Origin: Telluria aromaticivorans
GTDB lineage: Bacteria; Pseudomonadota; Gammaproteobacteria; Burkholderiales; Burkholderiaceae_D
Assembly: GCF_013003915.1 (NCBI RefSeq)
Contig: NZ_JABAIV010000011.1
Span: 1 to 64,000, forward strand
DNA: 64,000 nt
Direction of reading: 5' to 3'
Position numbers and translations under genes: made by a program
The notes under the pieces: generated by a model
Seen by the model: the letters and a program-made list of their open reading frames with translations, nothing else
Told to the model about the DNA's origin: nothing
The model's database searches: none
In this document: positions 51,510 to 60,133 of the stretch, one piece after another
How the letters are laid out: the number at the start of each line of letters is the position of its first letter
Numbering within the stretch: position 1 is the first letter of the stretch

Positions 51510-51725
51510 AATGCCGGTCGATGAGTGAGGACCGTAGGGTGGGCGGGGTAATTCTGGCCAATGGCCGGAATTACGAACGCCCACGCGGTGATAGTTGCAA
51601 TATGAGCCGGCGCACGGGCTGCAGCACTGTAGTTTGAACGCGTGGGCAAGGTAAATCAGGGCAATGCCCTGATTTACGAATAGCCCACCCTACGAATAAC
51701 CGGCGGCTCTTGGCTGATCGGCATT
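51510..51725. repeat. Full compound dispersed repeat with outer inverted ends
   Basis: Outer ends AATGCCGGTCG (51510-51520) and TGATCGGCATT (51715-51725) are near-perfect inverted repeats; the inner pair runs from GTAGGGTGGGCGGGG to CCCACCCTACG with stems AATTCTGGCC-AAT-GGCCGGAATT and AAATCAGGGC-AAT-GCCCTGATTT. It ends four bases from the ppx stop codon. Confidence 0.85.
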
Positions 51726-51729
51726 CAGC

Positions 51730-53184
51730 TCACGCTTCCCTGAACTGGAACACCAGGCCAGCCTCTTCCCACGCCTCAGTTTCGCGGTCCAGCCAGTAGC
51801 GCATGGTCGGGTGGACCCGCAGCCAGTCCGGCGCCAGCTCGACGTCGATCCGGTTTTTCATGCGCAGCCTGAAGCCACCGAGTTCATCGTCGACGCGGGC
51901 GTGCATGCAGGCCACCGCCAGCCGCAGCGCCAGCACCATGCGCACCAGGGCCGGCTCGGACAAGGCCTCGCGGATTTTGCGCAGGTTACCTTTCTGGCCC
52001 AGCACGAGCGTGGCCATCAGGCGTTGCTCGCGGGTGGTGAACCCCGGCAGGTCGACGTGCTCGACGAGGTAGGCGCCGTGTTTGTGCGCCCCCGAGTGCG
52101 ATACCGCCAGGCCGATTTCATGCAGCATGCAGGCCCAGCCCAGGTAGTGCAGGCAACTCTCATCGCTGGCGCCCAACTGGCCATACAGGTGCAGGGCGAT
52201 GCTTGCGGTGCGCCGCGCGCGCGAGGCGTCGACGCCGAAGCGCTCCATGCAGGCTACGATCGCCAGGTCGCGCCGGTCGTGCTGCTGGGCGCGCATTTCC
52301 AGGTCCGACAAGGCGCCAAGGCGTAGCCCGGCGTTGACGGTGCCAACCCGTTCGATACCGAACTCCTGCATGGCCCCGAGCAGGATACTGACTCCTCCCA
52401 GCACCGCCACCACCCGATCGCGCTTCAAGCCCGGCAGCTCGACCCGGTCGACCTCGCCGAACCCAACCAGGGCATCGCGCAGCGCACCCACGCCGGCCAG
52501 CGACATCGTGCCGTCGCCGAGCCCATTGCGTGCGATGGCGTCGGCCATGGCGCGCATCGTGCCCGACGACCCGTAGACGGCACTCCAGCCCTGCGCAAGG
52601 TAGGCCGGTGCGATATCTTCGAACATCGCGCGCGCCATCATGGTGGCGGCGTCGAACCTGGCGGCGTCGATGCACCCGTCCGGGAAGAAATTCGATGCCT
52701 GCGGCTGGGTGCCGATGCTGAAGGACTCGACCAGCACGATTTCGTCGCCGGTGCCGGCAATGACCTCGGTCGAGCCGCCGCCGATATCGATGACCAGCCG
52801 CTGTTCATTGGGGTCGGCCAGCGCCCGCGCCGCGCCCATGTAGACCAGCCTGCCCTCTTCTTCGCCGGAAATGACTTCGATCGGATAGCCGATCGCCTTG
52901 GCCGCGAGCGGCAGCACCGCGGGCGCATTGCGCGCCACGCGCAGGGTATTGGTGGCTACCACGCGCACACTGTCGAGCCGGTATTGGCCCAGGATGTCGG
53001 CAAATCCGGCCAGGCTGCGCAGCGCTGCTTCGATCGCCTCGGCGGTCAGGTTGTTGCTGGCGTCGAGGCCGGCGGCCAGACGCACCGGATCGCGCGCGCT
53101 GCGCACGATGCGCATCTCGCCATCGATTGGCTCGCCGATGTGCAGGCGAAAACTGTTCGACCCGAGGTCGACTGCTGCAAACAT
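51730..53184 (-). CDS. ppx: Exopolyphosphatase / GppA-type phosphatase
   Basis: Hydrolyses terminal phosphates of polyphosphate (and possibly pppGpp). The 484-residue protein has the actin-like fold start AAVDLGSNSFRLHIGE, the second phosphate loop VIDIGGGSTEVIAG, catalytic-Glu region SGEEEGRLVYMGA and a C-terminal HD-like helical domain (LGWACMLHEIGLAVSHSGAHKHGAYLVEH in two pieces). The start is the ATG giving MFAAVDLGS. It is divergent from the CYTH-CHAD gene, with 152 bases between start codons. Confidence 0.94.
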   Translation of the reverse strand: MFAAVDLGSNSFRLHIGEPIDGEMRIVRSARDPVRLAAGLDASNNLTAEAIEAALRSLAGFADILGQYRLDSVRVVATNTLRVARNAPAVLPLAAKAIGYPIEVISGEEEGRLVYMGAARALADPNEQRLVIDIGGGSTEVIAGTGDEIVLVESFSIGTQPQASNFFPDGCIDAARFDAATMMARAMFEDIAPAYLAQGWSAVYGSSGTMRAMADAIARNGLGDGTMSLAGVGALRDALVGFGEVDRVELPGLKRDRVVAVLGGVSILLGAMQEFGIERVGTVNAGLRLGALSDLEMRAQQHDRRDLAIVACMERFGVDASRARRTASIALHLYGQLGASDESCLHYLGWACMLHEIGLAVSHSGAHKHGAYLVEHVDLPGFTTREQRLMATLVLGQKGNLRKIREALSEPALVRMVLALRLAVACMHARVDDELGGFRLRMKNRIDVELAPDWLRVHPTMRYWLDRETEAWEEAGLVFQFREA

Positions 53185-53336
53185 ATGGGTTGCTTTCAAA
53201 AGGTTGACAGGCAGAGTGTACAGCCGCCGGCGCGACGCCGGATACACGGATGGGGTAGGATGAAACAGCATGACTACTCCGACTCCACGTGAACGCACTG
53301 ACCGCGCTCATGCATAAATACTGCGAAAGGACCGAT

Positions 53337-54845
53337 ATGGAAACCGAACTGAAGTTACAAGTTCCGCCCGCCCAGCTCGACCAGATACGCCAGCACCCGA
53401 TGCTGGCCGCACAAGCCTTTGACGGCGCACACGAACACCAACTGGTCGACACCTATTACGACACCGCCGGGCACGACCTGTGGAAGCGGGGCCTGACGCT
53501 GCGCGTGCGCGAATCCGCCGGCGCCTGGATCCAGACCGTCAAGACCGCGGCCGCCACCTCGCCCGGCTTGCACGAAAGGGGCGAATGGGAATGCGCGCTG
53601 CCCAATGCTACGCCACAACCGGCCCTCCTGGCGCGCCAGATCAAACCAGCGGCGCTGTCCACGCTGCTGTCCCGTGTCGAGGCCGGGCAACTGGAGCCGA
53701 TCTTCCGCAATGTCACCCGCCGTACCAGCTGGCTCCTGAAGTGGCCCGATGGCGACGAAGTGGAATGCGTGCTCGACTCCGGGCGGATCGAATCGGGCGG
53801 CAACCATGCCGAGATCGCTGAACTCGAGCTGGAAATCAAGCACGGCTCGTCGACCCACCTGTTCGAACTGGCGTTGGCGCTGCATGCCGACATTCCCTTG
53901 CGCATGTCGAACGACAGCAAGGCGGCGCGCGGCTTTGCCATGCTGAGCGAAGTAGCGGCGCACTCGGTGAAGGCGCAGCCGGTCAAGCTCGGACGCCATG
54001 CCACCCTCGAGGATACCTTCCAGCAGATCGGCCTGAACTGCCTGCGCCAGATGGAGGCGAATGTGCCGGGCGTGCTGCAGAAAGATGTCGAAAGCCTGCA
54101 CCAGATGCGCGTCGGCTTGCGGCGCCTGCGGGCCCTAATCGACATGTTCGAGGAACTGGCCCCGGCGCCCGCCCAGATTGCCGAAGGACTCGACTGGCTG
54201 GCCGAAGCGCTGGGCGCCACGCGCGACTGGGACGTGCTGGCCGACTCGACGCTGGCGCGGATTCACGGCATCGATCCCGGCGCCCTGCGCCTGGCAGCGC
54301 GCGCCAGGGCCGACAAGCTGCACCAGGCAATGCTGCAGACCCTGCATTCAGCCCGTTTCACAGAGGTTTTGCTGAGCGTGAACGGCTGGCTGCACGGGCG
54401 GCAGTGGCGTGACGAAACAACATTGCCAGCGAAGTCGCCGCTGGCCAATCCTGCGGCCAAGGCCTGCCTTCCCCTGCTGCGCAAAGCCGAAAAGCGCCTG
54501 AGCCGCCGTATAGCCGGCTTCGACGGCGAGGAGCCGCACCAGCGCCACCGGATCCGCATCGCCGCCAAGAAGGCCCGGTACGGCGCGGAATTCTTCCGCG
54601 ACCTGCTGCCTGCCAAGGAGGTCAAGCGCTATGTGGCGCGGCTGTCCGAGCTGCAGGATCACCTGGGCCTGCTGAACGATTTCGCCGTGGCCGGCCAACT
54701 GCTGCCGGAACTTCAAAAAGGCAATGGAGAACTGGGACGCCAGGCGGCCTATGCACGCGGCTACCTGGTCGCGGCATCCGAGGCCGACAGCAGCGAGCTG
54801 GCTGCTTCGCTGAAGGCGGTGGCCAAGCTGCGCCTGCCGCGTTAA
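53337..54845 (+). CDS. CYTH-CHAD protein, inorganic triphosphatase-like
   Basis: A 502-residue protein with an N-terminal CYTH tunnel domain (residues 1-200), whose ExExK signature is METELKLQ, and a C-terminal CHAD helical domain (about 220-500) rich in conserved His/Arg (LHQMRVGLRRLRALI; HQRHRIRIAAKKARYGAEFF). CYTH proteins hydrolyse triphosphate; CHAD domains bind polyphosphate. This is the YgiF-type architecture. GAAAGGA precedes the ATG. With ppk, sixA and ppx it makes a polyphosphate neighbourhood. Confidence 0.93.
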   Translation: METELKLQVPPAQLDQIRQHPMLAAQAFDGAHEHQLVDTYYDTAGHDLWKRGLTLRVRESAGAWIQTVKTAAATSPGLHERGEWECALPNATPQPALLARQIKPAALSTLLSRVEAGQLEPIFRNVTRRTSWLLKWPDGDEVECVLDSGRIESGGNHAEIAELELEIKHGSSTHLFELALALHADIPLRMSNDSKAARGFAMLSEVAAHSVKAQPVKLGRHATLEDTFQQIGLNCLRQMEANVPGVLQKDVESLHQMRVGLRRLRALIDMFEELAPAPAQIAEGLDWLAEALGATRDWDVLADSTLARIHGIDPGALRLAARARADKLHQAMLQTLHSARFTEVLLSVNGWLHGRQWRDETTLPAKSPLANPAAKACLPLLRKAEKRLSRRIAGFDGEEPHQRHRIRIAAKKARYGAEFFRDLLPAKEVKRYVARLSELQDHLGLLNDFAVAGQLLPELQKGNGELGRQAAYARGYLVAASEADSSELAASLKAVAKLRLPR

Positions 54846-54868
54846 TGTGCAAGCTTGGCCGCTTCGGG

Positions 54869-55025
54869 ATGCCGGTCGGCTAAAACGAAGTTGTAGGGTG
54901 GGCGGGGTGATTTCGGGCAATGCCCGAATGACAAACGCCCACGCGGTGATAGTTAGAGGTGGAACAGCCGCACGGGCTGCATCACCGTGGTTTGACCGCG
55001 TGGGCGGGAGACCCGCCCACCCTTG
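54869..55025. repeat. Dispersed REP/BIME-type repeat with degraded right end
   Basis: Outer left motif GATGCCGGTCGG, then GTAGGGTGGGCGGGG, stem ATTTCGGGC-AAT-GCCCGAATG, linker GCGGTGATAGTTAG and a right unit CGCGTGGGCGGG...CCCGCCCACCCTT in which the final TACG has changed. It lies about 90 bases from the IS110-type element. Confidence 0.8.
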
Positions 55026-55113
55026 TATCTTGATCGTATTGATGGTTAGCTACTATCAATAGAGGTGAAGAGTAGCTTGGGCCCACCCTTAAGGCTCGAC
55101 CTTGGAAGGTAGA

Positions 55114-56207
55114 TCAAGCCCTTCACCTCGTTCCCACACCATACCAAACACTGGACGGTAGCCTAGGGCAATGACCCTGCATGCACAAGGAGAGTGGGTG
55201 TGTTGATCGAGAACACAAGGAGAAGACGATGTTTTACTTGGGCGTGGATGTTGCCAAAGCCAAGCTTGACTGCATGCTGCTCGATACGTCGAACAGCAAA
55301 CTGAAATCGAAATCTATTCCAAACACGGCTGCCGGCTTTGCCCAGCTGTTGGAGTGGCTGGTCAAACAAAAAGTAGCCAAGCCACATGTGGTGATGGAAC
55401 CAACTGGGATGTATCACGAGAACGCTGCGTTGGCACTAGCTGATGCAGGCCTGGTGGTTTCGCTGGTCAATCCGGCCCAGCTGCGCGCATTCGCCCACGC
55501 TCTGGGTGTGAAGACCAAGACCGACAAGGCAGATAGCGCCGTGTTGGCACGCTATGGCGCCACACAAAATCCTATGCCGTGGCAGCCGCCATCGGCATCG
55601 GCTCGAAGGCTCAAGGCACTGCTGACGCGGCGCGATGCTGTCGCCGATGATCTTCAACGCGAACTCAACCGCCAGGAAGCGAACGATTTCAGCCCAGCGC
55701 CTGAGGCGGTAGGTGAGTCGATTGCGCAGTCGATCGCCTTTTTAAAGGCCGAGCTCAAGAGACTGGAAACAATGATCGCTGCGCATATCGACAATGATCC
55801 CGATCTGCGCAACAAGAAAGAACTGCTCGAGTCCATTCCTGGCGTTGGACCACGAGTCTCGGGCCACATGACGGCTCTATTTGCGGGACGAACGTTCGAA
55901 CGCGCCGAACAGCTGGCAGCTTACCTTGGCTTAGTGCCGGTTGAGTGGCAATCTGGCTCGTCGGTGCGTGGCAGGCCACGCATGTCCAAGGCTGGCCCCG
56001 CTTACTTGCGCAAAGTGCTTTACATGCCAGCTGTCGTGGCACGGCGCTGCAATCCACATATCAAGGCTCTCAACGACCGACTACTTGCCAAAGGCAAGTC
56101 GAAGATGGCAGTGATCGGTGCAGCTATGCGTAAGCTGGCACACCTTTGCTTCGGTGTCGTCCACACCGGCAAACCCTACGATCCGAAATTCGCGATCTAG
56201 GGCTTGA
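55114..56207 (+). mobile_element. IS110-family insertion sequence (IS1111-like, subterminal inverted repeats)
   Basis: Inverted repeats TCAAGCCCT (55114-55122) and AGGGCTTGA (56199-56207) flank a single intact transposase gene. Subterminal inverted repeats of this size are typical of the IS1111 subgroup; the true ends probably lie a few bases beyond. The noncoding left part (about 100 bases) is where the bridge RNA of IS110-type elements would be encoded. It lies 60 bases downstream of pstC. Confidence 0.8.
55229..56200 (+). CDS. IS110-family transposase
   Basis: A 323-residue DEDD-type serine-containing recombinase. The RuvC-like N domain shows Asp7 (YLGVDVAKAKLD), Glu in HVVMEPTGMYHE and the acidic KTDKADSAVLARY; a coiled middle region follows; the C-terminal Transposase_20 domain shows LESIPGVGPRVSGHM and the catalytic Ser region GSSVRGRPRMSKAG. 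AAGGAG lies seven bases before the ATG, and no frameshift or stop interrupts it, so it looks functional and possibly recent. The overlapping upstream ATG is less likely. Confidence 0.93.
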   Translation: MFYLGVDVAKAKLDCMLLDTSNSKLKSKSIPNTAAGFAQLLEWLVKQKVAKPHVVMEPTGMYHENAALALADAGLVVSLVNPAQLRAFAHALGVKTKTDKADSAVLARYGATQNPMPWQPPSASARRLKALLTRRDAVADDLQRELNRQEANDFSPAPEAVGESIAQSIAFLKAELKRLETMIAAHIDNDPDLRNKKELLESIPGVGPRVSGHMTALFAGRTFERAEQLAAYLGLVPVEWQSGSSVRGRPRMSKAGPAYLRKVLYMPAVVARRCNPHIKALNDRLLAKGKSKMAVIGAAMRKLAHLCFGVVHTGKPYDPKFAI

Positions 56208-56267
56208 CGATGAAGACGGTACCTACGATCGAACGAGCTCACCGATTCGCACCGGCAGCTTTCAGCC

Positions 56268-57284
56268 CTATTTCGCGCCCTCCTGGCGCTCCATCCCGAT
56301 CAGCATCAGCTTGGCGGCTGCCAGGACGACGAAGGTGATCGCGAACAGGATCAGCCCTAGTGCGTAGAGCGAGGAGACGTGGAGGGCTTTCTCGGCCTCC
56401 CCGAACTCGTTGGCGAGCGTCGATGAAATCGAACTGCCGGCAGCGAACATCGACCAGGACAGGCGGTGCGCGTTCCCGATCACGAAGGTGACCGCCATGG
56501 TTTCGCCGAGCGCCCGCCCCAGCCCCAGCATCACTCCTCCTACCACACCGTTGCGGGTATAGGGCAGCACGACCTTGCAGGCGACTTCCCATTTCGTACA
56601 GCCCAGCCCATAGGCCGATTCCTTCAGCACTGCAGGCACGATCTCGAAGACGTCGCGCATGACCGAGGCGATGAAGGGAATGATCATGATCGCCAGGATG
56701 AGGCCTGCGGTCAGGATGCCGAGCCCGGTATGAGGCCCCTGGAACAGCGCGCCGATGACCGGGAGCTGGCCCAGCGTGCCGGCCAGCAGCGGTTGCGCAT
56801 AGTTGGAGAAAATCGGGGCAAAGACGAAGAAGCCCCACATGCCGTAGATGATCGACGGCACGCCCGCCAGCAGCTCGACGGCGGTTCCCATCGGGCGCCG
56901 CAGCCACACCGGGCAGATCTCGGTGAGGAAGAGCGCGATGCCGAAGCTGATCGGGACGGCCACTGCGAGGGCGATGATGGAGGTCGCCAGGGTGCCGCCG
57001 ATCGCGATCATCGCACCGAACTGCTGGCCGACCGGATCCCACTCGACACGGGGAATGAAGCCGGGACCGAATGCGCGCAAGGCCGGCCAGGCGCCGAGGG
57101 TCAGCGAAATAATGATACCCAACAGTACCATCAGGACCGAGGCTGCGAACACGAGGGTCAGCTTGTGAAACAGGAAGTCCTGGATGCGCTGTACCCGCAT
57201 GGTGCCGAGGAGAGCTGCATGCTGGACCCGGGCGACGGCATCGTCCTTCGTGTCGTTCAGGTCTGCGACTGCATACTGAGCCAT
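56268..57284 (-). CDS. pstC: Phosphate ABC transporter permease PstC
   Basis: Inner-membrane subunit of the Pst phosphate importer. The 338-residue protein has six helices and the permease loop LKESAYGLGCTKWEVACKVVLPYTRNGVVGG (EAA-type, in two parts), with GALGRALGETMAV-like LGRALGETMAVTFVIGN after it. It appears complete. Normally pstA and pstB follow at once; here an IS110-family element begins about 60 bases downstream and no pstA, pstB or phoU is found in the window. The start is the ATG giving MAQYAVADLN. A Pho-box promoter lies upstream. Confidence 0.95.
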   Translation of the reverse strand: MAQYAVADLNDTKDDAVARVQHAALLGTMRVQRIQDFLFHKLTLVFAASVLMVLLGIIISLTLGAWPALRAFGPGFIPRVEWDPVGQQFGAMIAIGGTLATSIIALAVAVPISFGIALFLTEICPVWLRRPMGTAVELLAGVPSIIYGMWGFFVFAPIFSNYAQPLLAGTLGQLPVIGALFQGPHTGLGILTAGLILAIMIIPFIASVMRDVFEIVPAVLKESAYGLGCTKWEVACKVVLPYTRNGVVGGVMLGLGRALGETMAVTFVIGNAHRLSWSMFAAGSSISSTLANEFGEAEKALHVSSLYALGLILFAITFVVLAAAKLMLIGMERQEGAK

Positions 57285-57396
57285 AGTGATCCCGTTTCCT
57301 GGAAAACGTCCCGGCATCGACTGCCACCCGAGGGCAGGTATGCTGAAGCGATTGAAGGACCGCAGTGCCGGGCATGACAGTGCGGCGAAACGAGGA

Positions 57397-57430
57397 AGTC
57401 TAGGGACTGCTTGTTACAGTGGCATGACGA
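57397..57430 (-). promoter_or_regulatory. Pho box and -10 element of the pstC promoter
   Basis: TCGTCAT-GCCA-CTGTAAC (57413-57430) resembles a Pho box (10 of 14 consensus positions), and ten bases further lies TAGACT (57397-57402), the same -10 hexamer at the same spacing as in the pstS promoter. The leader to the pstC start is about 105 bases. Confidence 0.68.
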
Positions 57431-57451
57431 CCAGGTGGAAAGGTGGCCGCC

Positions 57452-58510
57452 TCAGTTCTTGCGGATGACCCGGTCCGGCGTGCCGGTCCATTCGCTCATC
57501 AGGCTGTAGCCCACCGCCAGCAGGGTCGGGCCGATGAACATGCCGACGAAGCCGAAAGCGATCACCCCACCCAGCACACCGAGCAGCGTCAGCAGGAAAG
57601 GCAGGCTGCTGCCGCGGCTGATCAGCATCGGGCGCACGATGTTGTCGACGCCGCTGATCAATACCGTGCCCCAGATGACCATGAAGATCCCCCAGCCGGT
57701 TTCGCCCTGCAGGAACAACCAGATCGCCGCGCCGCCCCAGATGATGGGCGGGCCAACCGGGATCAGGGACGAGACGAAGATCATCACCGACAGCAGCGGC
57801 ACCGCCGGCACGCCTGCAATGGTGAAGCCGATCGCCGCCACCACGGCCTGCGCCAGCGCGGTGCCGAGCATGCCGTACATGACGCCGCGCACGGTCTGGC
57901 TGACGGTGGTCGACACCGACTCGGCGCCCTCGCCCATCATTCGCTGCATCGCCACATCGACCACGGCGAGCAGGGCCTTGCCGTCGCGGTAGAAGAAGAA
58001 GCTGACGAAGGCGGCAAGGCTGAGCTGGACCACGCCGGTGCCCAGCATCAGGCCGCCGGCCAGCAGGTAGCGCCGGGCCGGTTCGATGAAGCGCTGGGCC
58101 AGCGCGATCATCTGGTCGCGGCTGGCCACCAGCTGGCGCAGATAGGTGTCGATCGATTCGCCTACGAGCGGGATCTCGCGCACCCAGGGCGGCGGCGCCA
58201 GTTCGCGGTGCTCGATCGCATAACGGACTTCGGTGAAGCCCTTGGCGACGTCGTCGGCCAGGTTGTAGGCGACCATGGCCAGCGGGATGATGACCAGCAG
58301 CGTGAGCGTCATCGTCATGGTCAGGGCCGCCAGGTTGCTGCGCCCCTTCATCGCGCCGAGCAGGCGCAGGTACAGCGGCCAGGAGGAAATCACGACGCAG
58401 GCCGCGAACACGATCGCTGCCAGGAAAGGCCTGAGGACGTAGAGGCAGCCCAGCGTCAGCAGGACGACAATGGCGATACGGGGGTAGTTCCTGCCTGCGC
58501 GTTGTTCCAT
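57452..58510 (-). CDS. AI-2E (PerM/YhhT) family membrane transporter
   Basis: A 352-residue protein with about eight helices, matching the AI-2E-transporter (formerly UPF0118) family: RPFLAAIVFAACVVISSWPLY near the N terminus, a long periplasmic or amphipathic middle (about 85-150), and the conserved SLIPVGPPIIWGGAAIWLF and GVIAFGFVGMFIGPTLLAV at the end. Members export various small molecules, and one is linked to autoinducer-2; the substrate here is unknown. It is upstream of pstC on the same strand, 21 bases before the pstC Pho box. Confidence 0.88.
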   Translation of the reverse strand: MEQRAGRNYPRIAIVVLLTLGCLYVLRPFLAAIVFAACVVISSWPLYLRLLGAMKGRSNLAALTMTMTLTLLVIIPLAMVAYNLADDVAKGFTEVRYAIEHRELAPPPWVREIPLVGESIDTYLRQLVASRDQMIALAQRFIEPARRYLLAGGLMLGTGVVQLSLAAFVSFFFYRDGKALLAVVDVAMQRMMGEGAESVSTTVSQTVRGVMYGMLGTALAQAVVAAIGFTIAGVPAVPLLSVMIFVSSLIPVGPPIIWGGAAIWLFLQGETGWGIFMVIWGTVLISGVDNIVRPMLISRGSSLPFLLTLLGVLGGVIAFGFVGMFIGPTLLAVGYSLMSEWTGTPDRVIRKN

Positions 58511-58576
58511 GCCGTCCCTGTGTAATGGTGTTTACACCATCATAACAGCTCAGTTAAGGCATGGATGACAGGAGGC

Positions 58577-59164
58577 TTAAAGCAGCTGGCGCAGGTCGGC
58601 CGTGAGCGGGCCCGGGCCGCCGTTGTGGCGCACGAACAGGCGCAGCTTGCCGTCGCGGTCGAACACATAGCTGCCTGCCATGTGGTCCACCGTGTAGCTG
58701 CCAGGCTCGGTGCCGGGCACCTTGGCGTAGAACAGCTTGAATTCCTTGGCCGTGCGCGCGGTGGCTTCCATGTCGCCGTACAGGCCGATAAAGCTCGGGT
58801 GGAAAGCCGGCACGTAGGCGGCCAGCAGTTCGCGGGTGTCGCGCTCCGGGTCGAGCGTGACGAACAGCACCTGCACGTCCTTGGCGGATGGTCCGAGTTC
58901 CTTCATCACGGCGGCCATCTCGGCCATGGTGGTGGGGCAAACGTCCGGGCACTGGGTGTAGCCGAAGAACAGCACTACCAGCTTGCCCTTGAAGTCCTGC
59001 AGCGTGCGTGGCTTGCCATTGTGGTCCGTCAGCGAAAAGCCCTTGGCGTAATCGAGCCCGGTCACGTCGGTGTTGTTGAAGGTGGGCGTCTTGTTCGACA
59101 GCTTGTCGCAGCCTGCGGCCAGCACCGCCACTGTCATCACCAATACGCTCAGGAGTTTTTTCAT
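58577..59164 (-). CDS. SCO1/SenC-family copper chaperone for cytochrome oxidase
   Basis: A 195-residue lipoprotein (signal with lipobox LAAGC, Cys19) with a thioredoxin-like fold. The copper ligands are the two Cys of GYTQCPDVCPTTM and the His of TVDHMAGSY. SCO proteins deliver copper to the CuA site of cytochrome c oxidase subunit II. It is the last gene of the oxidase assembly operon, 30 bases after ctaB. Confidence 0.94.
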   Translation of the reverse strand: MKKLLSVLVMTVAVLAAGCDKLSNKTPTFNNTDVTGLDYAKGFSLTDHNGKPRTLQDFKGKLVVLFFGYTQCPDVCPTTMAEMAAVMKELGPSAKDVQVLFVTLDPERDTRELLAAYVPAFHPSFIGLYGDMEATARTAKEFKLFYAKVPGTEPGSYTVDHMAGSYVFDRDGKLRLFVRHNGGPGPLTADLRQLL

Positions 59165-59194
59165 GTCGGAACCTGCGAATGAGAACCTGCGAAT

Positions 59195-60133
59195 CTAGAA
59201 CCGGAAATAATGGTCGACCAGCAGCGCGGCAAACAGCAGCGACAGGTAGACGATCGACCAGGTAAAGGCATTGCGCGCGGCCATGTCGCTGTAATGCTTG
59301 TGCACGCGCCACGAGTGGCGCAGGAACAGCACGTTGAGCACGACGGCGGCGGTCAGGTAGATCAGGCCGCTCATGCCGACGGCGAAGGGCAGCAAGGTGG
59401 TGGCGCAAAGGGCAATGGTGTAGAGCCATACTTGCAGGCCGGTGTACTGCATGCCGTGCGTAATCGGCAGCATCGGCAGGCCCGAGCGTGCGTAATCGTC
59501 GCGGCGGTACATCGCCAGCACCCAGAAATGCGGCGGGGTCCAGACGAAGATGATCAGCACCAGCAGCCAGGCCTGCATCGGCACGGCGTCGGCCACCGCG
59601 GCCCAGCCCAGGGCAGGCGGCATGGCGCCGGACAGCCCGCCGATGACGATGTTCTGCGGCGTGGCCGGCTTGAGCAGCATGGTGTAGATGAAGGCGTATC
59701 CCACGAAGGTGACGAAGGTCAGCCACATGGTCAGCGGATTGACGAAAGCGTACAGGATGACCATTCCGAGGCCACCGACCAGGGTCGAGAAGACGATCGT
59801 CTGGGTGTTGGTGAGCTCGCCCATGGCGGTGGCGCGGCGGGCCGTGCGCGCCATCTTCGCGTCGATTTTGGCCTCGACCAGGCAGTTCACCGCAAAGGCG
59901 GCGCCGGCCAGCAGCCAGATGCCGGCGGTGCCGGCGACCAGCACCTGCCAGCCCGGGAAGCCGTCGGTGGCGAGGAACATGCCGATCACCGCGCAGAACA
60001 CGGCCAGTTGCGTGACCCGTGGCTTGGTCAGGGCCCAGTATTGGGCAACGCGGCTCGGAGGTTTGTGGAGGGCGGTCTGGGTCGTCATCAATGGGGTGCT
60101 GGCTGGCGTAGCCGCGGTGCTGCCGCGGTTCAC
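59195..60133 (-). CDS. ctaB: Protoheme IX farnesyltransferase (heme O synthase)
   Basis: Converts heme B to heme O by adding a farnesyl group. A 312-residue protein with about nine helices and the prenyltransferase Asp motif NCLVEAKIDAKMARTARR plus the second Asp-rich loop YRRDDYARSG. A GTG start overlapping the ctaA stop (GTGA) is chosen; the ATG at 60085 (MTTQTALHKP) would shorten it by 16 residues. It lies between ctaA and the SCO gene in the assembly operon. Confidence 0.95.
   Translation of the reverse strand: MNRGSTAATPASTPLMTTQTALHKPPSRVAQYWALTKPRVTQLAVFCAVIGMFLATDGFPGWQVLVAGTAGIWLLAGAAFAVNCLVEAKIDAKMARTARRATAMGELTNTQTIVFSTLVGGLGMVILYAFVNPLTMWLTFVTFVGYAFIYTMLLKPATPQNIVIGGLSGAMPPALGWAAVADAVPMQAWLLVLIIFVWTPPHFWVLAMYRRDDYARSGLPMLPITHGMQYTGLQVWLYTIALCATTLLPFAVGMSGLIYLTAAVVLNVLFLRHSWRVHKHYSDMAARNAFTWSIVYLSLLFAALLVDHYFRF

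Noticed and set aside
55114..56207. Identification of the bridge RNA of the IS110-type element
   Set aside because: The noncoding left part is the right place, but I could not define its loops or target match by eye.
57362..57379. A second Pho box (CTGTCAT followed by GGCACTG) upstream of pstC
   Set aside because: Only the first half fits the consensus; the site at 57413-57430 with a correctly spaced -10 is better.
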